From the NCBI RefSeq assembly GCF_010550695.1, contig NZ_JAAGOB010000001.1:620001-684000 (forward strand): a DNA stretch of 64,000 bases. The letters run 5' to 3'. Position numbers and translations under genes: made by a program. Below, piece after piece: positions 52,344 to 61,377 of the stretch; the first letter of the stretch is position 1, and each line of letters opens with the position of its first letter. This DNA is from Phytoactinopolyspora alkaliphila. GTDB lineage: Bacteria; Actinomycetota; Actinomycetes; Jiangellales; Jiangellaceae. The notes under the pieces were generated by a model. The model did no database searches, had not been told where the DNA came from, and saw only the letters and a program-made list of their open reading frames with translations.

Positions 52344-52388
52344 TTGACGACCATCGTAGAACTGTGTATAGCTTATACCTAACTATAC
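52344..52388 (+). promoter_or_regulatory. Exporter promoter overlapped by TetR-type operator
   Basis: TTGACG (52344-52349) and TATAGC (52367-52372) are 17 bp apart on the exporter strand. GTATA-GCT-TATAC (52366-52378) is a perfect palindrome covering the -10, and GTATAG (52366-52371) also pairs with CTATAC (52383-52388). The AT-rich block contrasts with the surrounding GC-rich sequence. Binding here would block the exporter and possibly the regulator gene itself. Confidence 0.65.
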
Positions 52389-52432
52389 GGCGCATACAGT
52401 TTACGGCGCACACTAACGGATAGGCGGCAGAC

Positions 52433-53422
52433 GTGAGTCCAGGGCGGAACGTGGTCATCGAGGCCACCAACCTGCACAAGTCGTTCAAGAGCACCAGCGT
52501 GCTCAGGGGCGTGAACCTGACCGTGGAGGAGGGCACCATGCTCGCCCTGCTCGGTCCCAACGGCGCGGGAAAGACCACCACCGTGCGCATCCTGAGCACG
52601 CTGCTGCCGTTCGACGACGGCCGCGCCATGGTCGCCGGCTATGACGTGAACCGGCAGGCGGACCAGGTGCGCAGCATCATCGGCCTCACCGGGCAGTACG
52701 CGAGCGTCGACGAGCTCCTCACCGGCTACGAGAACCTGGTGATGATCGGCAGGCTCTACCATCTTGGCAAAGCCCAGGCCAAGCGGCGGGCAGCCGAGTT
52801 GCTCGAGCAGTTCGACCTGATGGATGCGGCCAAGCGTGCAGTCAAGACCTACTCCGGCGGCATGCGGCGGCGCCTGGACCTGGCCGCGAGCCTGATCGCG
52901 GTGCCACCGATCATCTTCCTCGACGAGCCCACCACCGGGCTCGACCCGCGCAGCCGGCAGGCCATGTGGGCCGTCATCGCCGACCTCCTGGCCGGCGGCA
53001 CCACCATCCTTCTCACCACGCAGTACCTGGAGGAGGCCGACCAGCTCGCCGACCGGGTGGCTGTGATCGACGACGGCCGGATCATCGCGGAGGGAACCGC
53101 CGACGAGCTGAAGGGGCGGGTCGGCACCGAGCGGCTGGAGCTCTCGTTCTCCCGCGCGTCCGATCTCACGTCGGCACTGGCGGTGCTCGACGAGGAGTCA
53201 GCGCAGGTCGACGATGAACGGCTCGTCGTCAGCCTGGCCGTGGAGGGCGCCGACGATGTGCGGCGCCGCCTCAACGCGCTGCACGATGTGCCGGTCCAGA
53301 TCACCGACATGAGCCTGTCCCGGCCGACATTGGACGACGTGTTCTTCAGTGTGACCGGCTCGGTGCAGGACGACAACGGCTCCGCACAGCACAAGGCCGA
53401 TGAAGGAGTGACCGCGGCATGA
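52433..53422 (+). CDS. DrrA-family ABC transporter ATP-binding protein
   Basis: A 329-residue ATPase of the daunorubicin-resistance (DrrA) family. Walker A is GPNGAGKTT near residue 42, the Q loop is GLTGQYASVDE, the signature is YSGGMRRRLDLA near 140, Walker B FLDEPTTGLDP follows, and the switch His is replaced by Gln in TTQYLEEADQLADRV, as is common in this family. The extra C-terminal domain (about 230-315) is typical of DrrA. GTG start at 52433. Its stop overlaps the permease start by 4 bp. Together they should export a hydrophobic compound such as an antibiotic. Confidence 0.92.
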   Translation: MSPGRNVVIEATNLHKSFKSTSVLRGVNLTVEEGTMLALLGPNGAGKTTTVRILSTLLPFDDGRAMVAGYDVNRQADQVRSIIGLTGQYASVDELLTGYENLVMIGRLYHLGKAQAKRRAAELLEQFDLMDAAKRAVKTYSGGMRRRLDLAASLIAVPPIIFLDEPTTGLDPRSRQAMWAVIADLLAGGTTILLTTQYLEEADQLADRVAVIDDGRIIAEGTADELKGRVGTERLELSFSRASDLTSALAVLDEESAQVDDERLVVSLAVEGADDVRRRLNALHDVPVQITDMSLSRPTLDDVFFSVTGSVQDDNGSAQHKADEGVTAA

Positions 53423-54231
53423 GCGTACTCGACCAGACGCGGGTGGACCGGCCGTCGCCACGACCCCGCCGGCTCAGCTGGACGGTGAGCGACGCCGCGG
53501 TGATGATCGACCGCGGCATGCGACACACACTGCGTAACGGCGACGCGCTGTTCATGAGCGTGTTCCTGCCGATCATGCTGTTGCTGCTCTTCGTCTACGT
53601 GTTCGGCGGCGCCATCGACGTAGGCACGGGCTACATCAACTACGTGGTGCCGGGCATCATCCTGCTCTGTGCCGGTTTCGGCGCGGCCACCACCGCGGTC
53701 GGCGTCACCAACGACATGACCACCGGGATCATCGACCGCTTCCGTTCCCTGCCGATCGCTACGTGGACCGTCGTGCTCGGCCACGTCGTGGCCAGCATGG
53801 CACGCAATCTGTTCGCCACCGGGCTGGTTCTGGGCATAGCCGTCGCGATCGGTTTCCGGCCCACCGCCTCCCCGCTCGACTGGGTGGGCGCCATCGCCGT
53901 GGTGGCGCTGTTCATCCTGATGATGACGTGGGTGTCGGTGATGTTCGGGCTGATCGCCAAGACGGCGGACGCGGCGAGCGGCTTCACCTTCTTCATCCTC
54001 TTCCTCCCATATGTCAGCAGCGCCTTCGTGCCCACCGACACCATGCCCGCGGCCTTACACGGATTCGCCGAGCACCAGCCGATCACGCCGATCATCGAAA
54101 CGGTACGCGGCCTGCTCATGGGCACGCCCATCGGGAACAGCTGGTGGATCGCCCTGCTCTGGTGCGCCGCTATCCTGCTGGTGGTCGTGCCGATCTCCAG
54201 CCACCTCTTCCGCAGCCGTACCCGGGTGTGA
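53419..54231 (+). CDS. ABC-2 type exporter permease (DrrB-like)
   Basis: A 270-residue membrane protein with six hydrophobic segments and the ABC-2 family loop FRSLPIATWTVVLGHVVASMARN near 95-120. The conserved FxPYVSSAFVPTDTMP segment near 195-210 matches DrrB-type permeases. The N-terminal 35 residues are polar and cytoplasmic. It is translationally coupled to the ATPase gene (ATGA at 53419-53422). It would form the transmembrane path of a drug or metabolite exporter controlled by the divergent TetR protein. Confidence 0.91.
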   Translation: MSVLDQTRVDRPSPRPRRLSWTVSDAAVMIDRGMRHTLRNGDALFMSVFLPIMLLLLFVYVFGGAIDVGTGYINYVVPGIILLCAGFGAATTAVGVTNDMTTGIIDRFRSLPIATWTVVLGHVVASMARNLFATGLVLGIAVAIGFRPTASPLDWVGAIAVVALFILMMTWVSVMFGLIAKTADAASGFTFFILFLPYVSSAFVPTDTMPAALHGFAEHQPITPIIETVRGLLMGTPIGNSWWIALLWCAAILLVVVPISSHLFRSRTRV

Positions 54232-54293
54232 CGGCGACGCCCACTCCACATGAGCAGGCCACCGGGACAAAGGTGAGAGGATCGGTGCTCGTG

Positions 54294-55142
54294 ATGCCCG
54301 ATCCCGTGCTCGAGGTGCTGAGCTGCCCGGTGTGCCGGAGCGCCATGCGCATGGCGGACCGGACGCTGCGCTGTGCCGCAGGTCATTCGTACGATGTTGC
54401 CCGGCAGGGCTACGTCAATCTGCACACCGGCCGCCGGCCCACCGGCACGGCGGACACAGCGCCCATGGTGGCGGCCCGTGCCGAGTTCCTCGGCGCCGGG
54501 CATTTCGACCCGATCGCCACCGCTGTGTCCGGCGCGGTGGCGGACGCGGTGGGCCCCCTCGACGTCGTCGCCGACATCGGAGCGGGGACGGGCTTCTACC
54601 TTGGCCGCCTTCTCGACCGCTGTCCAGAGGCGTACGGCGTGGCGACCGACGTGTCCCCGTACGCGCTGCGCCGGGCAGCTCGGGCCCATCCACGTTCCGC
54701 CGCCGTCGGCGCCGACGCCTGGCACGGCCTGCCGTTCACGGACGGCGGACTCGCGGCGCTCCTGGACGTCTTCGCGCCGCGTAACGCGGATGAGTTCAGC
54801 CGGGTCCTTCGCGCCGGTGGGGTGCTCGTCGTCGTCACACCGATGGCAGGACATCTCGCGGAGCTGATCGAACGATTCGGGATGCTCAGCGTCGATGAAC
54901 GCAAAGATGAGCGAGTGGAGGCCTCGCTCGCCGGCTGGTTCACCCCCGAGGAACGCCAGGAGGTGACCTTCACGATGTGCCTCGATGCCGCCGACGTCGC
55001 CCGCCTGATCCGGATGGGACCGAGCGCGCACCACCTGGACGAGGCGAAACTGGAGCGGGAGCTCGCCCACGTCACCGGGCATCTGGACGTCACCGCGTCC
55101 GTACTCGTCTCGCGGTATCGGCACAGCGCACAGGTGGGTTGA
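54294..55142 (+). CDS. RlmA-family rRNA guanine-N1 methyltransferase
   Basis: A 282-residue SAM-dependent methyltransferase of the RlmA/TlrB family, which methylates G745 or G748 of 23S rRNA. The N-terminal zinc finger has Cys in LSCPVCRSAM and RCAAGHSYDVARQGYVNL, typical of the family. The SAM motif is VVADIGAGTGFYLGRLL near 98-114, and LDVFAPRNADEFSRVLRAGG follows. TlrB gives resistance to tylosin, so a role in self-protection or housekeeping are both possible; the exporter upstream hints at the former. ATG at 54294 was chosen; GTG at 54291 is equally well spaced from GAGAGG. Confidence 0.9.
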   Translation: MPDPVLEVLSCPVCRSAMRMADRTLRCAAGHSYDVARQGYVNLHTGRRPTGTADTAPMVAARAEFLGAGHFDPIATAVSGAVADAVGPLDVVADIGAGTGFYLGRLLDRCPEAYGVATDVSPYALRRAARAHPRSAAVGADAWHGLPFTDGGLAALLDVFAPRNADEFSRVLRAGGVLVVVTPMAGHLAELIERFGMLSVDERKDERVEASLAGWFTPEERQEVTFTMCLDAADVARLIRMGPSAHHLDEAKLERELAHVTGHLDVTASVLVSRYRHSAQVG

Positions 55143-55249
55143 GCGGATCTCGGGGACATCCCTGGCCTTCCCCTGAACTGCGAGTCTCAGGGTTGCTCTC
55201 CCACCCCGGTGGTCAGCAGGCTGATCACCATGAACCGGAGGCGCCCACG

Positions 55250-55369
55250 ATGCGTCTTCATCACCAGGGGGTACGGCATCATGGCCTTGTGGAGCACGCT
55301 GGCATTCACGGCGCTGCGCGGCGGCCATCCTTCGGAAGGGGGACGGTGCCCCGTGAAAGGTCGCTATGA
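55250..55369 (+). CDS. Possible small His-rich upstream reading frame
   Basis: A 39-codon frame starts at ATG 55250 behind CGGAGG (55235-55240) and ends 17 bp inside the FAD oxidoreductase gene. The first 20 residues (MRLHHQGVRHHGLVEHAGIH) hold six His. It could be a leader peptide that couples or attenuates the downstream gene. Coding status is doubtful because it has no known family and its third-position GC bias is weak. Confidence 0.25.
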   Translation: MRLHHQGVRHHGLVEHAGIHGAARRPSFGRGTVPRERSL

Positions 55370-56888
55370 CGTCGTCGTGGTCGGCGGCGGGCACAACGGC
55401 CTGACGAGCGCCGCGTACTTGGCACGGGCGGGGCTCAGCGTGCTCGTTCTGGAGCGCCAGGAGCACGTCGGGGGCGCCGCTGTTTCCGCCCGGGTGTTCG
55501 ACGGCGTCGACGCCCGGCTGTCGAGATACTCGTACCTGGTGTCTCTGCTTCCGCGGCAGATCATCGAGGAGCTCCGGCTGCCGATCACGTTGCGTCGGCG
55601 ACGCTATTCCTCGTACACGCCCTCCGGCCGGACCGGCCTGCTCGTCGACACGCACGACGACGCCCGCACGGCCGCCTCGTTCGCCACTGTCACCGGCGGT
55701 GACGGCGAGTACATGGCCTGGAAGGACTTCTACGCCCGGATCGGCGCGGCCATGGCCAAGCTCTTTCCCACCATGACGCAGCCGTTGCGTTCACGGCCGG
55801 ACACCCGCTCCCTGGTAGGCGACGAGCTCGCCTGGAGGATGCTGTTCGAGGACCCGATCGGGGAGACCGTCGCGAAGGCGTTCACCGATGACACCGTGCG
55901 TGGGATGGTGCTCACCGATGCGTTGATCGGCACCTTCGCCGATCTCGACGACGACCCGTCGCTGCTGGCGAACAAGTGTTTTATGTACCACCTGGTGGGC
56001 AACGGGACTGGCGATTGGGATGTCCCTGTGGGTGGCATGGGCGCGGTGACCGACGCGCTGCACCGTGCTGCGACGTCGGCGGGCGCGACGGTCCTGACCG
56101 AAGCCGAGGTCACGGCGGTGGACCCCGACGGAGAGGTGACGTTCACCGGTGACGACGGCACCGAGCACCGCGTGGGTGCTGGGCACGTGCTGGCCGGGTG
56201 CGCGCCGGCGGAACTGGCCCGCCTGCTCGGCGAGGACCCCGGACCGGCGCCTGAGGGTGCGCAGCTCAAGGTGAACATGCTGCTACGGCGCCTGCCGCGG
56301 TTGCGAGACGGCATCGATCCGGCCGCCGCCTTCAGCGGCACGTTCCACGTCAATGAACGGATGTCACAGCTGCGGGCCGCGTATGCCCAGGCAGAATCCG
56401 GCATGGTGCCGCGGCCAGCGCCGTGTGAGATCTACTGTCACTCGCTCACCGACCCCTCGATCTTGAGCCCCGAGCTTCAAGCCGCAGGCGCGCACACCCT
56501 GACCGTCTTCGGCCTGCATATGCCCGCCCGGCTGTTCCGGGGCCGTAACGAGCCGGCACGTGACATCGCCGCGCGTTCTGTGCTCGCCTCCCTGAACGAC
56601 GTCCTGGCCGAGCCGATCGAAGACTGCCTCTACCTTCGGCCCGACGGCGAGCCCTGCATCGAGACTCGCACGCCCCTCGACCTCGAACACGAGGTCGGCC
56701 TGCCCGGCGGCCACATCTTCCATCGGGATTTGAGCTGGCCCTTCGCCGAGAACGACGATGAGCAGGGCCAATGGGGCGTCGAAACGAGACACCCCCGGGT
56801 GCTGGTCTGCGGCGCCGGAGCCCGCCGGGGCGGGGGAGTGAGCGGCATCCCGGGGCGCAACGCCGCCATGGCCGTACTGTCGCGATGA
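55353..56888 (+). CDS. FAD-dependent oxidoreductase, phytoene-desaturase-like
   Basis: A 511-residue flavoprotein of the NAD(P)/FAD amine-oxidase/phytoene-desaturase superfamily. The dinucleotide-binding motif YDVVVVGGGHNGLTSAAYLARAG begins at about residue 5 and ends with the ribose-binding Glu in LVLERQEHVGG. The C-terminal FAD motif lies in PRVLVCGAGARRGGGVSGIPGRNAA. The middle region is variable, so the substrate cannot be told. GTG at 55353 was chosen because GGAAGGGGGA (55335-55344) precedes it and the Rossmann fold starts at once. A small His-rich frame (55250-55369) overlaps its start. Confidence 0.85.
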   Translation: MKGRYDVVVVGGGHNGLTSAAYLARAGLSVLVLERQEHVGGAAVSARVFDGVDARLSRYSYLVSLLPRQIIEELRLPITLRRRRYSSYTPSGRTGLLVDTHDDARTAASFATVTGGDGEYMAWKDFYARIGAAMAKLFPTMTQPLRSRPDTRSLVGDELAWRMLFEDPIGETVAKAFTDDTVRGMVLTDALIGTFADLDDDPSLLANKCFMYHLVGNGTGDWDVPVGGMGAVTDALHRAATSAGATVLTEAEVTAVDPDGEVTFTGDDGTEHRVGAGHVLAGCAPAELARLLGEDPGPAPEGAQLKVNMLLRRLPRLRDGIDPAAAFSGTFHVNERMSQLRAAYAQAESGMVPRPAPCEIYCHSLTDPSILSPELQAAGAHTLTVFGLHMPARLFRGRNEPARDIAARSVLASLNDVLAEPIEDCLYLRPDGEPCIETRTPLDLEHEVGLPGGHIFHRDLSWPFAENDDEQGQWGVETRHPRVLVCGAGARRGGGVSGIPGRNAAMAVLSR

Positions 56889-56965
56889 CCGGGTTATCAC
56901 ACACTGCGCCGGCCGCCCTAGTGCCCTGCGACCTTGTTGTGATCATGCGACGGGTGCCACGTCGG

Positions 56966-59131
56966 TTAGCGGGCGGAGGCGGGTGTCCCAGCGTCATCCA
57001 CCCCGGTGAGCAGAAGGCCGTCGGCGTAGTGGCACGACGACTCGCGCCGGTCGCCGGCCGGACGAAGGCCAGGGTGATCGGTCCGGCACAGCTCGTCGCG
57101 TGTGTAGGGACACCGGGTGTGGAAGCGGCACCCGGGCGGGGGAGCGGCCGGGTCGGGCAGACCGTCATCCATCTCCACGTCGTGGCGCCGGCGCCGTCGA
57201 GACAGATCCGGCACGGGCACCGCCCGCATCAATGCCTCGGTGTACGGATGCCTCGGCTGACGGTACAGGTCCGCGGTGTCCGCGCTCTCGACCACCTCGC
57301 CGAGATACATGACGGTGACTCGATCGCTGATGTGCTCCACGACGGACAGGTCATGCGAGATGAACACGTAGGTGAGTCCGAACTCGGCTTGCAGGTCGAC
57401 CAGCAGGTTGAGGATCTGTGCCCGTACCGAGACGTCGAGTGCGGAGACCGGCTCGTCGGCGATGACCAGGCGTGGACGGGTGATGAGTGCGCGGGCGATG
57501 TTGATCCGCTGACGTTCGCCCCCGGAGAAGGCATGCGGGTAGCGCTGCATGTATTCCGGGCGAAGCCCGACGCGTGAAAGCATGTCGGCCACCCTGTCCT
57601 CCAGCTCCCGGCCGCGAGCCAGGCCGTTGACCCGCAGCGGTTCTCCGACGATCTGCTGCAACGTCATCCGCGGGTTCAGCGAGGAGAACGGATCCTGGAA
57701 GATCACCCTGATCTGGCGGCGGTACTCCTGCAAGGCCCGCCCGCGCATCGACGCGAGATCGACGCTGCGCCCATCGGCGCGGTGGTATCTGATCTCGCCC
57801 GACGTGGAATCCAGCAGCCGGGCGACGCATCGGCCCAGCGTCGTCTTCCCGCAGCCGGACTCACCGACCAGGCCCATAGTCTCGCCAGGAAAGATCGTCA
57901 GGTCGACGCCGTCTACCGCCCGGACGGCGCCGGTAGGCACACGGAACAGACCACCTCCGATGGGGTAGTGCTTGGTCAGGCCGCGAACCTCCAGGATCGG
58001 ACCGTCCGCCGACATGGCAGCCGTGCGTGCCACCGGCTCGATGACGCGCAGGGGGCCGACCTGGAGTGAGCCGACATCGGGTGCGGGAGGCACGACGGCC
58101 GGACCGGAGGCCGAACGTGTCGCCGCGCCGGCCTCGGTGTGCAGGTGGCAGTAGGCGACGTGATCACCCTCGAACCTTGTGGCTTCTGGGGTGACGGTGT
58201 CGCAGATACCGGGGATGGCATGGTCGCAGCGGGTGCGGAACGGACATCCCGCCGGACGGTGCAGTGGATGCGGCACCATGCCGCGGATGGCCGCCAGCCG
58301 GCTACGGGTGCCGCCTCCGCGCACGGCTGGGATCGAGCGCAGGAGTGCCCTGGTGTACGGATGCTGTGGATCCTCGAAGATCTGCTCCGCGGTGCCGTGT
58401 TCGGCCACCTTGCCGAGGTACATGACTGTGACCTGGTCGGCGATCTCGGCCACCACCCCCAGGTCATGGGTGATGAACAGCATGGCCATGTCGTTCTGTG
58501 CCTGCAGATCTTTGAGCAGGTCGATGATCCTGGCCTGCGTCGTCACGTCGAGCGCCGTGGTCGGCTCGTCGGCGATCAGCAGTGCGGGGTCGCAGGAGAT
58601 CGCCACGGCGATCATGACCCGCTGGCACATCCCGCCGGACAGCTGGAACGGGTAGCTGTCCAATCGCCGCTCCGGCTGCGGAATGCCCACCCTGCGCAGC
58701 AGGTCGATGCTGGTCTCCCGCGCCTGTTCCTTGGACATCTTCCGGTGCAGGCGCAGTGCCTCGGACAGGTGCGCGCCCACCGTGTACATCGGCGATAGGG
58801 ACGCCATCGGCTCCTGGAACACCATGCCGATCTCGCCGCCGCGCACGCGGCGGATCTCTGGCCCGTCGGGATCCAGGCTCGCCAGGTCGACCGGGGAAGC
58901 CCCGCTCGAGCTCCATTGGATGGAACCGCCGACGATCTTGCCCGGGCGATCCACCAGCCGCAGCACCGAGCGTGCTGTGATGGATTTCCCGCATCCGGAC
59001 TCGCCGACGACGCACACTGTCCGGCCGGTGGGTACGCTCAAGCTCACCCCGTCCACGGCTTTCACCACCCCTTCCGGCGTGAAGAAGTGGGTCTGCAGGC
59101 CTTCGATCCGCAACAGCGGTTCACCGTTCAT
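56966..59131 (-). CDS. Fused dipeptide/oligopeptide ABC transporter ATPase (DppD-DppF)
   Basis: A 721-residue protein with two ABC ATPase domains. The first (about 1-320) has Walker A GESGCGKS, signature LSGGMCQR and Walker B LLIADEPTTALD, and ends with the oligopeptide-type Cys cluster (CPFRTRCDHAIPGICD) that holds a Fe-S centre in DppD. The second (about 385-715) has GESGCGKT, FSGGERQR, LVIADEPVSALD and a second Cys cluster (CRFHTRCPYTRDELC). Most species encode the two as separate genes. ATG at 59131 was chosen. It lies 27 bp after the DppC-like gene, last in the operon, and energises uptake. Confidence 0.91.
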   Translation of the reverse strand: MNGEPLLRIEGLQTHFFTPEGVVKAVDGVSLSVPTGRTVCVVGESGCGKSITARSVLRLVDRPGKIVGGSIQWSSSGASPVDLASLDPDGPEIRRVRGGEIGMVFQEPMASLSPMYTVGAHLSEALRLHRKMSKEQARETSIDLLRRVGIPQPERRLDSYPFQLSGGMCQRVMIAVAISCDPALLIADEPTTALDVTTQARIIDLLKDLQAQNDMAMLFITHDLGVVAEIADQVTVMYLGKVAEHGTAEQIFEDPQHPYTRALLRSIPAVRGGGTRSRLAAIRGMVPHPLHRPAGCPFRTRCDHAIPGICDTVTPEATRFEGDHVAYCHLHTEAGAATRSASGPAVVPPAPDVGSLQVGPLRVIEPVARTAAMSADGPILEVRGLTKHYPIGGGLFRVPTGAVRAVDGVDLTIFPGETMGLVGESGCGKTTLGRCVARLLDSTSGEIRYHRADGRSVDLASMRGRALQEYRRQIRVIFQDPFSSLNPRMTLQQIVGEPLRVNGLARGRELEDRVADMLSRVGLRPEYMQRYPHAFSGGERQRINIARALITRPRLVIADEPVSALDVSVRAQILNLLVDLQAEFGLTYVFISHDLSVVEHISDRVTVMYLGEVVESADTADLYRQPRHPYTEALMRAVPVPDLSRRRRRHDVEMDDGLPDPAAPPPGCRFHTRCPYTRDELCRTDHPGLRPAGDRRESSCHYADGLLLTGVDDAGTPASAR

Positions 59132-59158
59132 TGTGCGTCTCCCGCTTCTCGGCACCGG

Positions 59159-60319
59159 TCAGTTCTTGTACGGATCGGCGGCGTCGCGCAGCCCGTCGCC
59201 GAAGAAGTTCATCGCAAGCACCGTGATCACCACGGCCACGCCGGGCAGCAGGATCCACGGCGCGGTCGACACCGCGCGGATGTTCTGTGCCTCCTGCAGT
59301 AGGACACCCCAGCTCACCGTCGGCGTCTGCAGGCCCAGGCCGATGAAGGACAAAGCGGTCTCAGCGAGGATGATCGTCGGGATCGACAGCGAGAGGTTGG
59401 CGATGATGTGACTGGTGAAGGACGGCAGCATGTGCCGGAACATCACCCGGCCCTGGCTGGCGCCGTCGGCGATCGCGGCCGTCACGTACTCGTCGCCCTT
59501 GACCGCGAAGAACTTGCCGCGGACCTCACGTGCCATGCCGACCCATCCGACCAGAGAGATCACCACGGTGAGAGCGAGGTACCTCTGCACCTGGCCCCAG
59601 TTCGCAGGGACGGCGGCGAACAGTGCCATCCACAGCGGAATGGTGGGAATCGCGATGATGAACTCGATCAGTCGCTGGATCGCATTGTCGATCTTGCCGC
59701 CGAAGTATCCGGAGACGCCACCGAGCACAACCCCGAGCAGCAGTGACAGGAAGACTCCCACCAACCCGATGGACATGGAGATCGTGGTCCCGTGGATGAT
59801 CCGGGACAACATGTCGCGGCCGTTCGAATCGGCTCCCAGCAAGTACATCGGGGTGCCGTTGTCACCCTTCGGCCCGATCAGATGCCGGTCCCAGGTGATC
59901 AGGCCGAACAGCTTGTACTCGTCGCCGCGGACGAGAAAGCCGACGGGGACCTTCGTGTTCTCGTCGAGCTCGAAGGTGAGGGCAAGCGTTTCCGGGTCTT
60001 GTTCAAGGGTGTACCCGTTGACGTGCGGGCTGAAGGAACCGTCGTCGAAGAGGTGAAGGCGCTGCGGCGGCGCGTACGTGTATTCGGAGTTGTGCGTACC
60101 GGCGTTATAGGGAGCCAAGAAGGGAGCGAACATCGCCACCAGATAGATGAACAGGGTGATGATCCCGCATATCACCGCCAGCCGGTGCCGCTTGAAGCCC
60201 CACCAGACCAGTTTCCACTGGGAGGCTACGGCGATCCTCTGGTCGTCGCCGTCCACGGCGGTGACGGGTTCGGTCTCCAACGCCGGCGCGGCGCCGGCGC
60301 CGGGTAGTTGCTGCGTCAT
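59159..60319 (-). CDS. Dipeptide/oligopeptide ABC transporter permease (DppC-like)
   Basis: A 386-residue permease. One hydrophobic segment at about 42-65 precedes a roughly 95-residue extracytoplasmic loop (PQRLHLFDDGSFSPHV), which is longer than in typical DppC. Five further segments and the EAA-like loop VTAAIADGASQGRVMFRHMLP follow near 275-295. The C-terminal PTVSWGVLLQEAQ...FFGDGLRDAADP is typical of DppC/OppC. ATG at 60319 was chosen; an upstream open frame has no similarity. It is coupled in an operon with the other permease (14 bp gap) and the fused ATPase. Confidence 0.91.
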   Translation of the reverse strand: MTQQLPGAGAAPALETEPVTAVDGDDQRIAVASQWKLVWWGFKRHRLAVICGIITLFIYLVAMFAPFLAPYNAGTHNSEYTYAPPQRLHLFDDGSFSPHVNGYTLEQDPETLALTFELDENTKVPVGFLVRGDEYKLFGLITWDRHLIGPKGDNGTPMYLLGADSNGRDMLSRIIHGTTISMSIGLVGVFLSLLLGVVLGGVSGYFGGKIDNAIQRLIEFIIAIPTIPLWMALFAAVPANWGQVQRYLALTVVISLVGWVGMAREVRGKFFAVKGDEYVTAAIADGASQGRVMFRHMLPSFTSHIIANLSLSIPTIILAETALSFIGLGLQTPTVSWGVLLQEAQNIRAVSTAPWILLPGVAVVITVLAMNFFGDGLRDAADPYKN

Positions 60320-60333
60320 CGTCGCACCCTCCG

Positions 60334-61326
60334 TCAGTACCGGAGCCGGACCCGCGGGTCCAGCCAGGCCAGCGCGATGTCGGAGATCAGCGTGCCGATC
60401 ACGACCAGCGCGGCGCTGATCATCAGGACTGATCCGGCCAGGTACATGTCCTGGGCCAGCAGAGCCTGCAACAGCAGCGGGCCCGTGGTGTTGAGGTTGA
60501 GCACCTGTGAGGTGATGGCATCCGCGGCGATCAGCCCGGGCAGGATCCAGCCGATGGTGGAGAAGAACGGGTTCATCGCCACCCGCACCGGGTACTTGAT
60601 CGTCATCCACCGCTCAGAGTTTCCGCGCGCACGCGCCGCGATCACGTAGGGCTTGCGTAGCTCATCCAGCAGGTTGGCCCGCAGGACTCGGATGTTCGCT
60701 GCCGTGCCGGCTGTTCCCCAGATGACCACTGGGATCCAGATGTGGGACAGGAGATCGCCGAATTTCGCCAGGCTCCAGGGTGCGTCCCGGTACTCCGGCG
60801 AGAAGATCCCGCCCGGGCTGGTGCCGAAGTACCGGAGACTGAGCCACATGAGCACCAAGGCGATCAGGAAGTTCGGGATAGCCAAGCCCAGATAGCCCAG
60901 GAAAGTGAACGTGTAGTCACCGGCCGAGTACTGCTTGACCGCCGAGTACACGCCGATGGGAAACGACACGGCCCAGATGAACACAAGCGTCAGTACCGAG
61001 AGCACAATGGTCAGCGGCAGCCGCTCGGCCAGCAAGGCGCTTACCGGGCGCCCGTAGTCGAACGAGTCCCCGAAGTCACCCCGGAAGATGATGTTGCTGA
61101 ACCACTGCCAGTACTGCACGTAAATCGGTTGATCCAGCCCATACCTCTCGGTCAGTCTCGCCAATTCCTGAGCGCCCAGGCTGCCATCACCCTGCGACTG
61201 CAGCTGGGCCATTCGTGTGGAGAGAAAGTCGCCCGGAGGAAGCTGAATGACGATGAACGTGACGACCGAGATCGCGAAGAGGGTTGGGATCAGTATCAGC
61301 CCTCGGCGTCCGATGTACCTCAGCAC
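60334..61326 (-). CDS. Dipeptide/oligopeptide ABC transporter permease (DppB-like)
   Basis: A 330-residue DppB/OppB-type permease. The N-terminal IGRRGLILIPTLFAISVVTFIVIQLPPGD is the standard first helix with its PGD end. Six hydrophobic segments follow. The coupling loop PYVIAARARGNSERWMTIKYPVRVA at about 225-250 contacts the ATPase. GTG/ATG choice is straightforward here, with ATG-like start at 61326 and family length. It follows the binding-protein gene by 51 bp on the minus strand. It works with the DppC-like partner. Confidence 0.91.
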   Translation of the reverse strand: MLRYIGRRGLILIPTLFAISVVTFIVIQLPPGDFLSTRMAQLQSQGDGSLGAQELARLTERYGLDQPIYVQYWQWFSNIIFRGDFGDSFDYGRPVSALLAERLPLTIVLSVLTLVFIWAVSFPIGVYSAVKQYSAGDYTFTFLGYLGLAIPNFLIALVLMWLSLRYFGTSPGGIFSPEYRDAPWSLAKFGDLLSHIWIPVVIWGTAGTAANIRVLRANLLDELRKPYVIAARARGNSERWMTIKYPVRVAMNPFFSTIGWILPGLIAADAITSQVLNLNTTGPLLLQALLAQDMYLAGSVLMISAALVVIGTLISDIALAWLDPRVRLRY

Positions 61327-61377
61327 CCGCTACACCACCTTTGGCCATAGTGCGTCCGTGTCCCGCCAGTGCATGTC

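Noticed and set aside
53640-55655. 671-residue open frame on the minus strand
   Set aside because: It runs antisense across the DrrB-like permease, the RlmA-family gene and the start of the oxidoreductase, all of which have clear family motifs.
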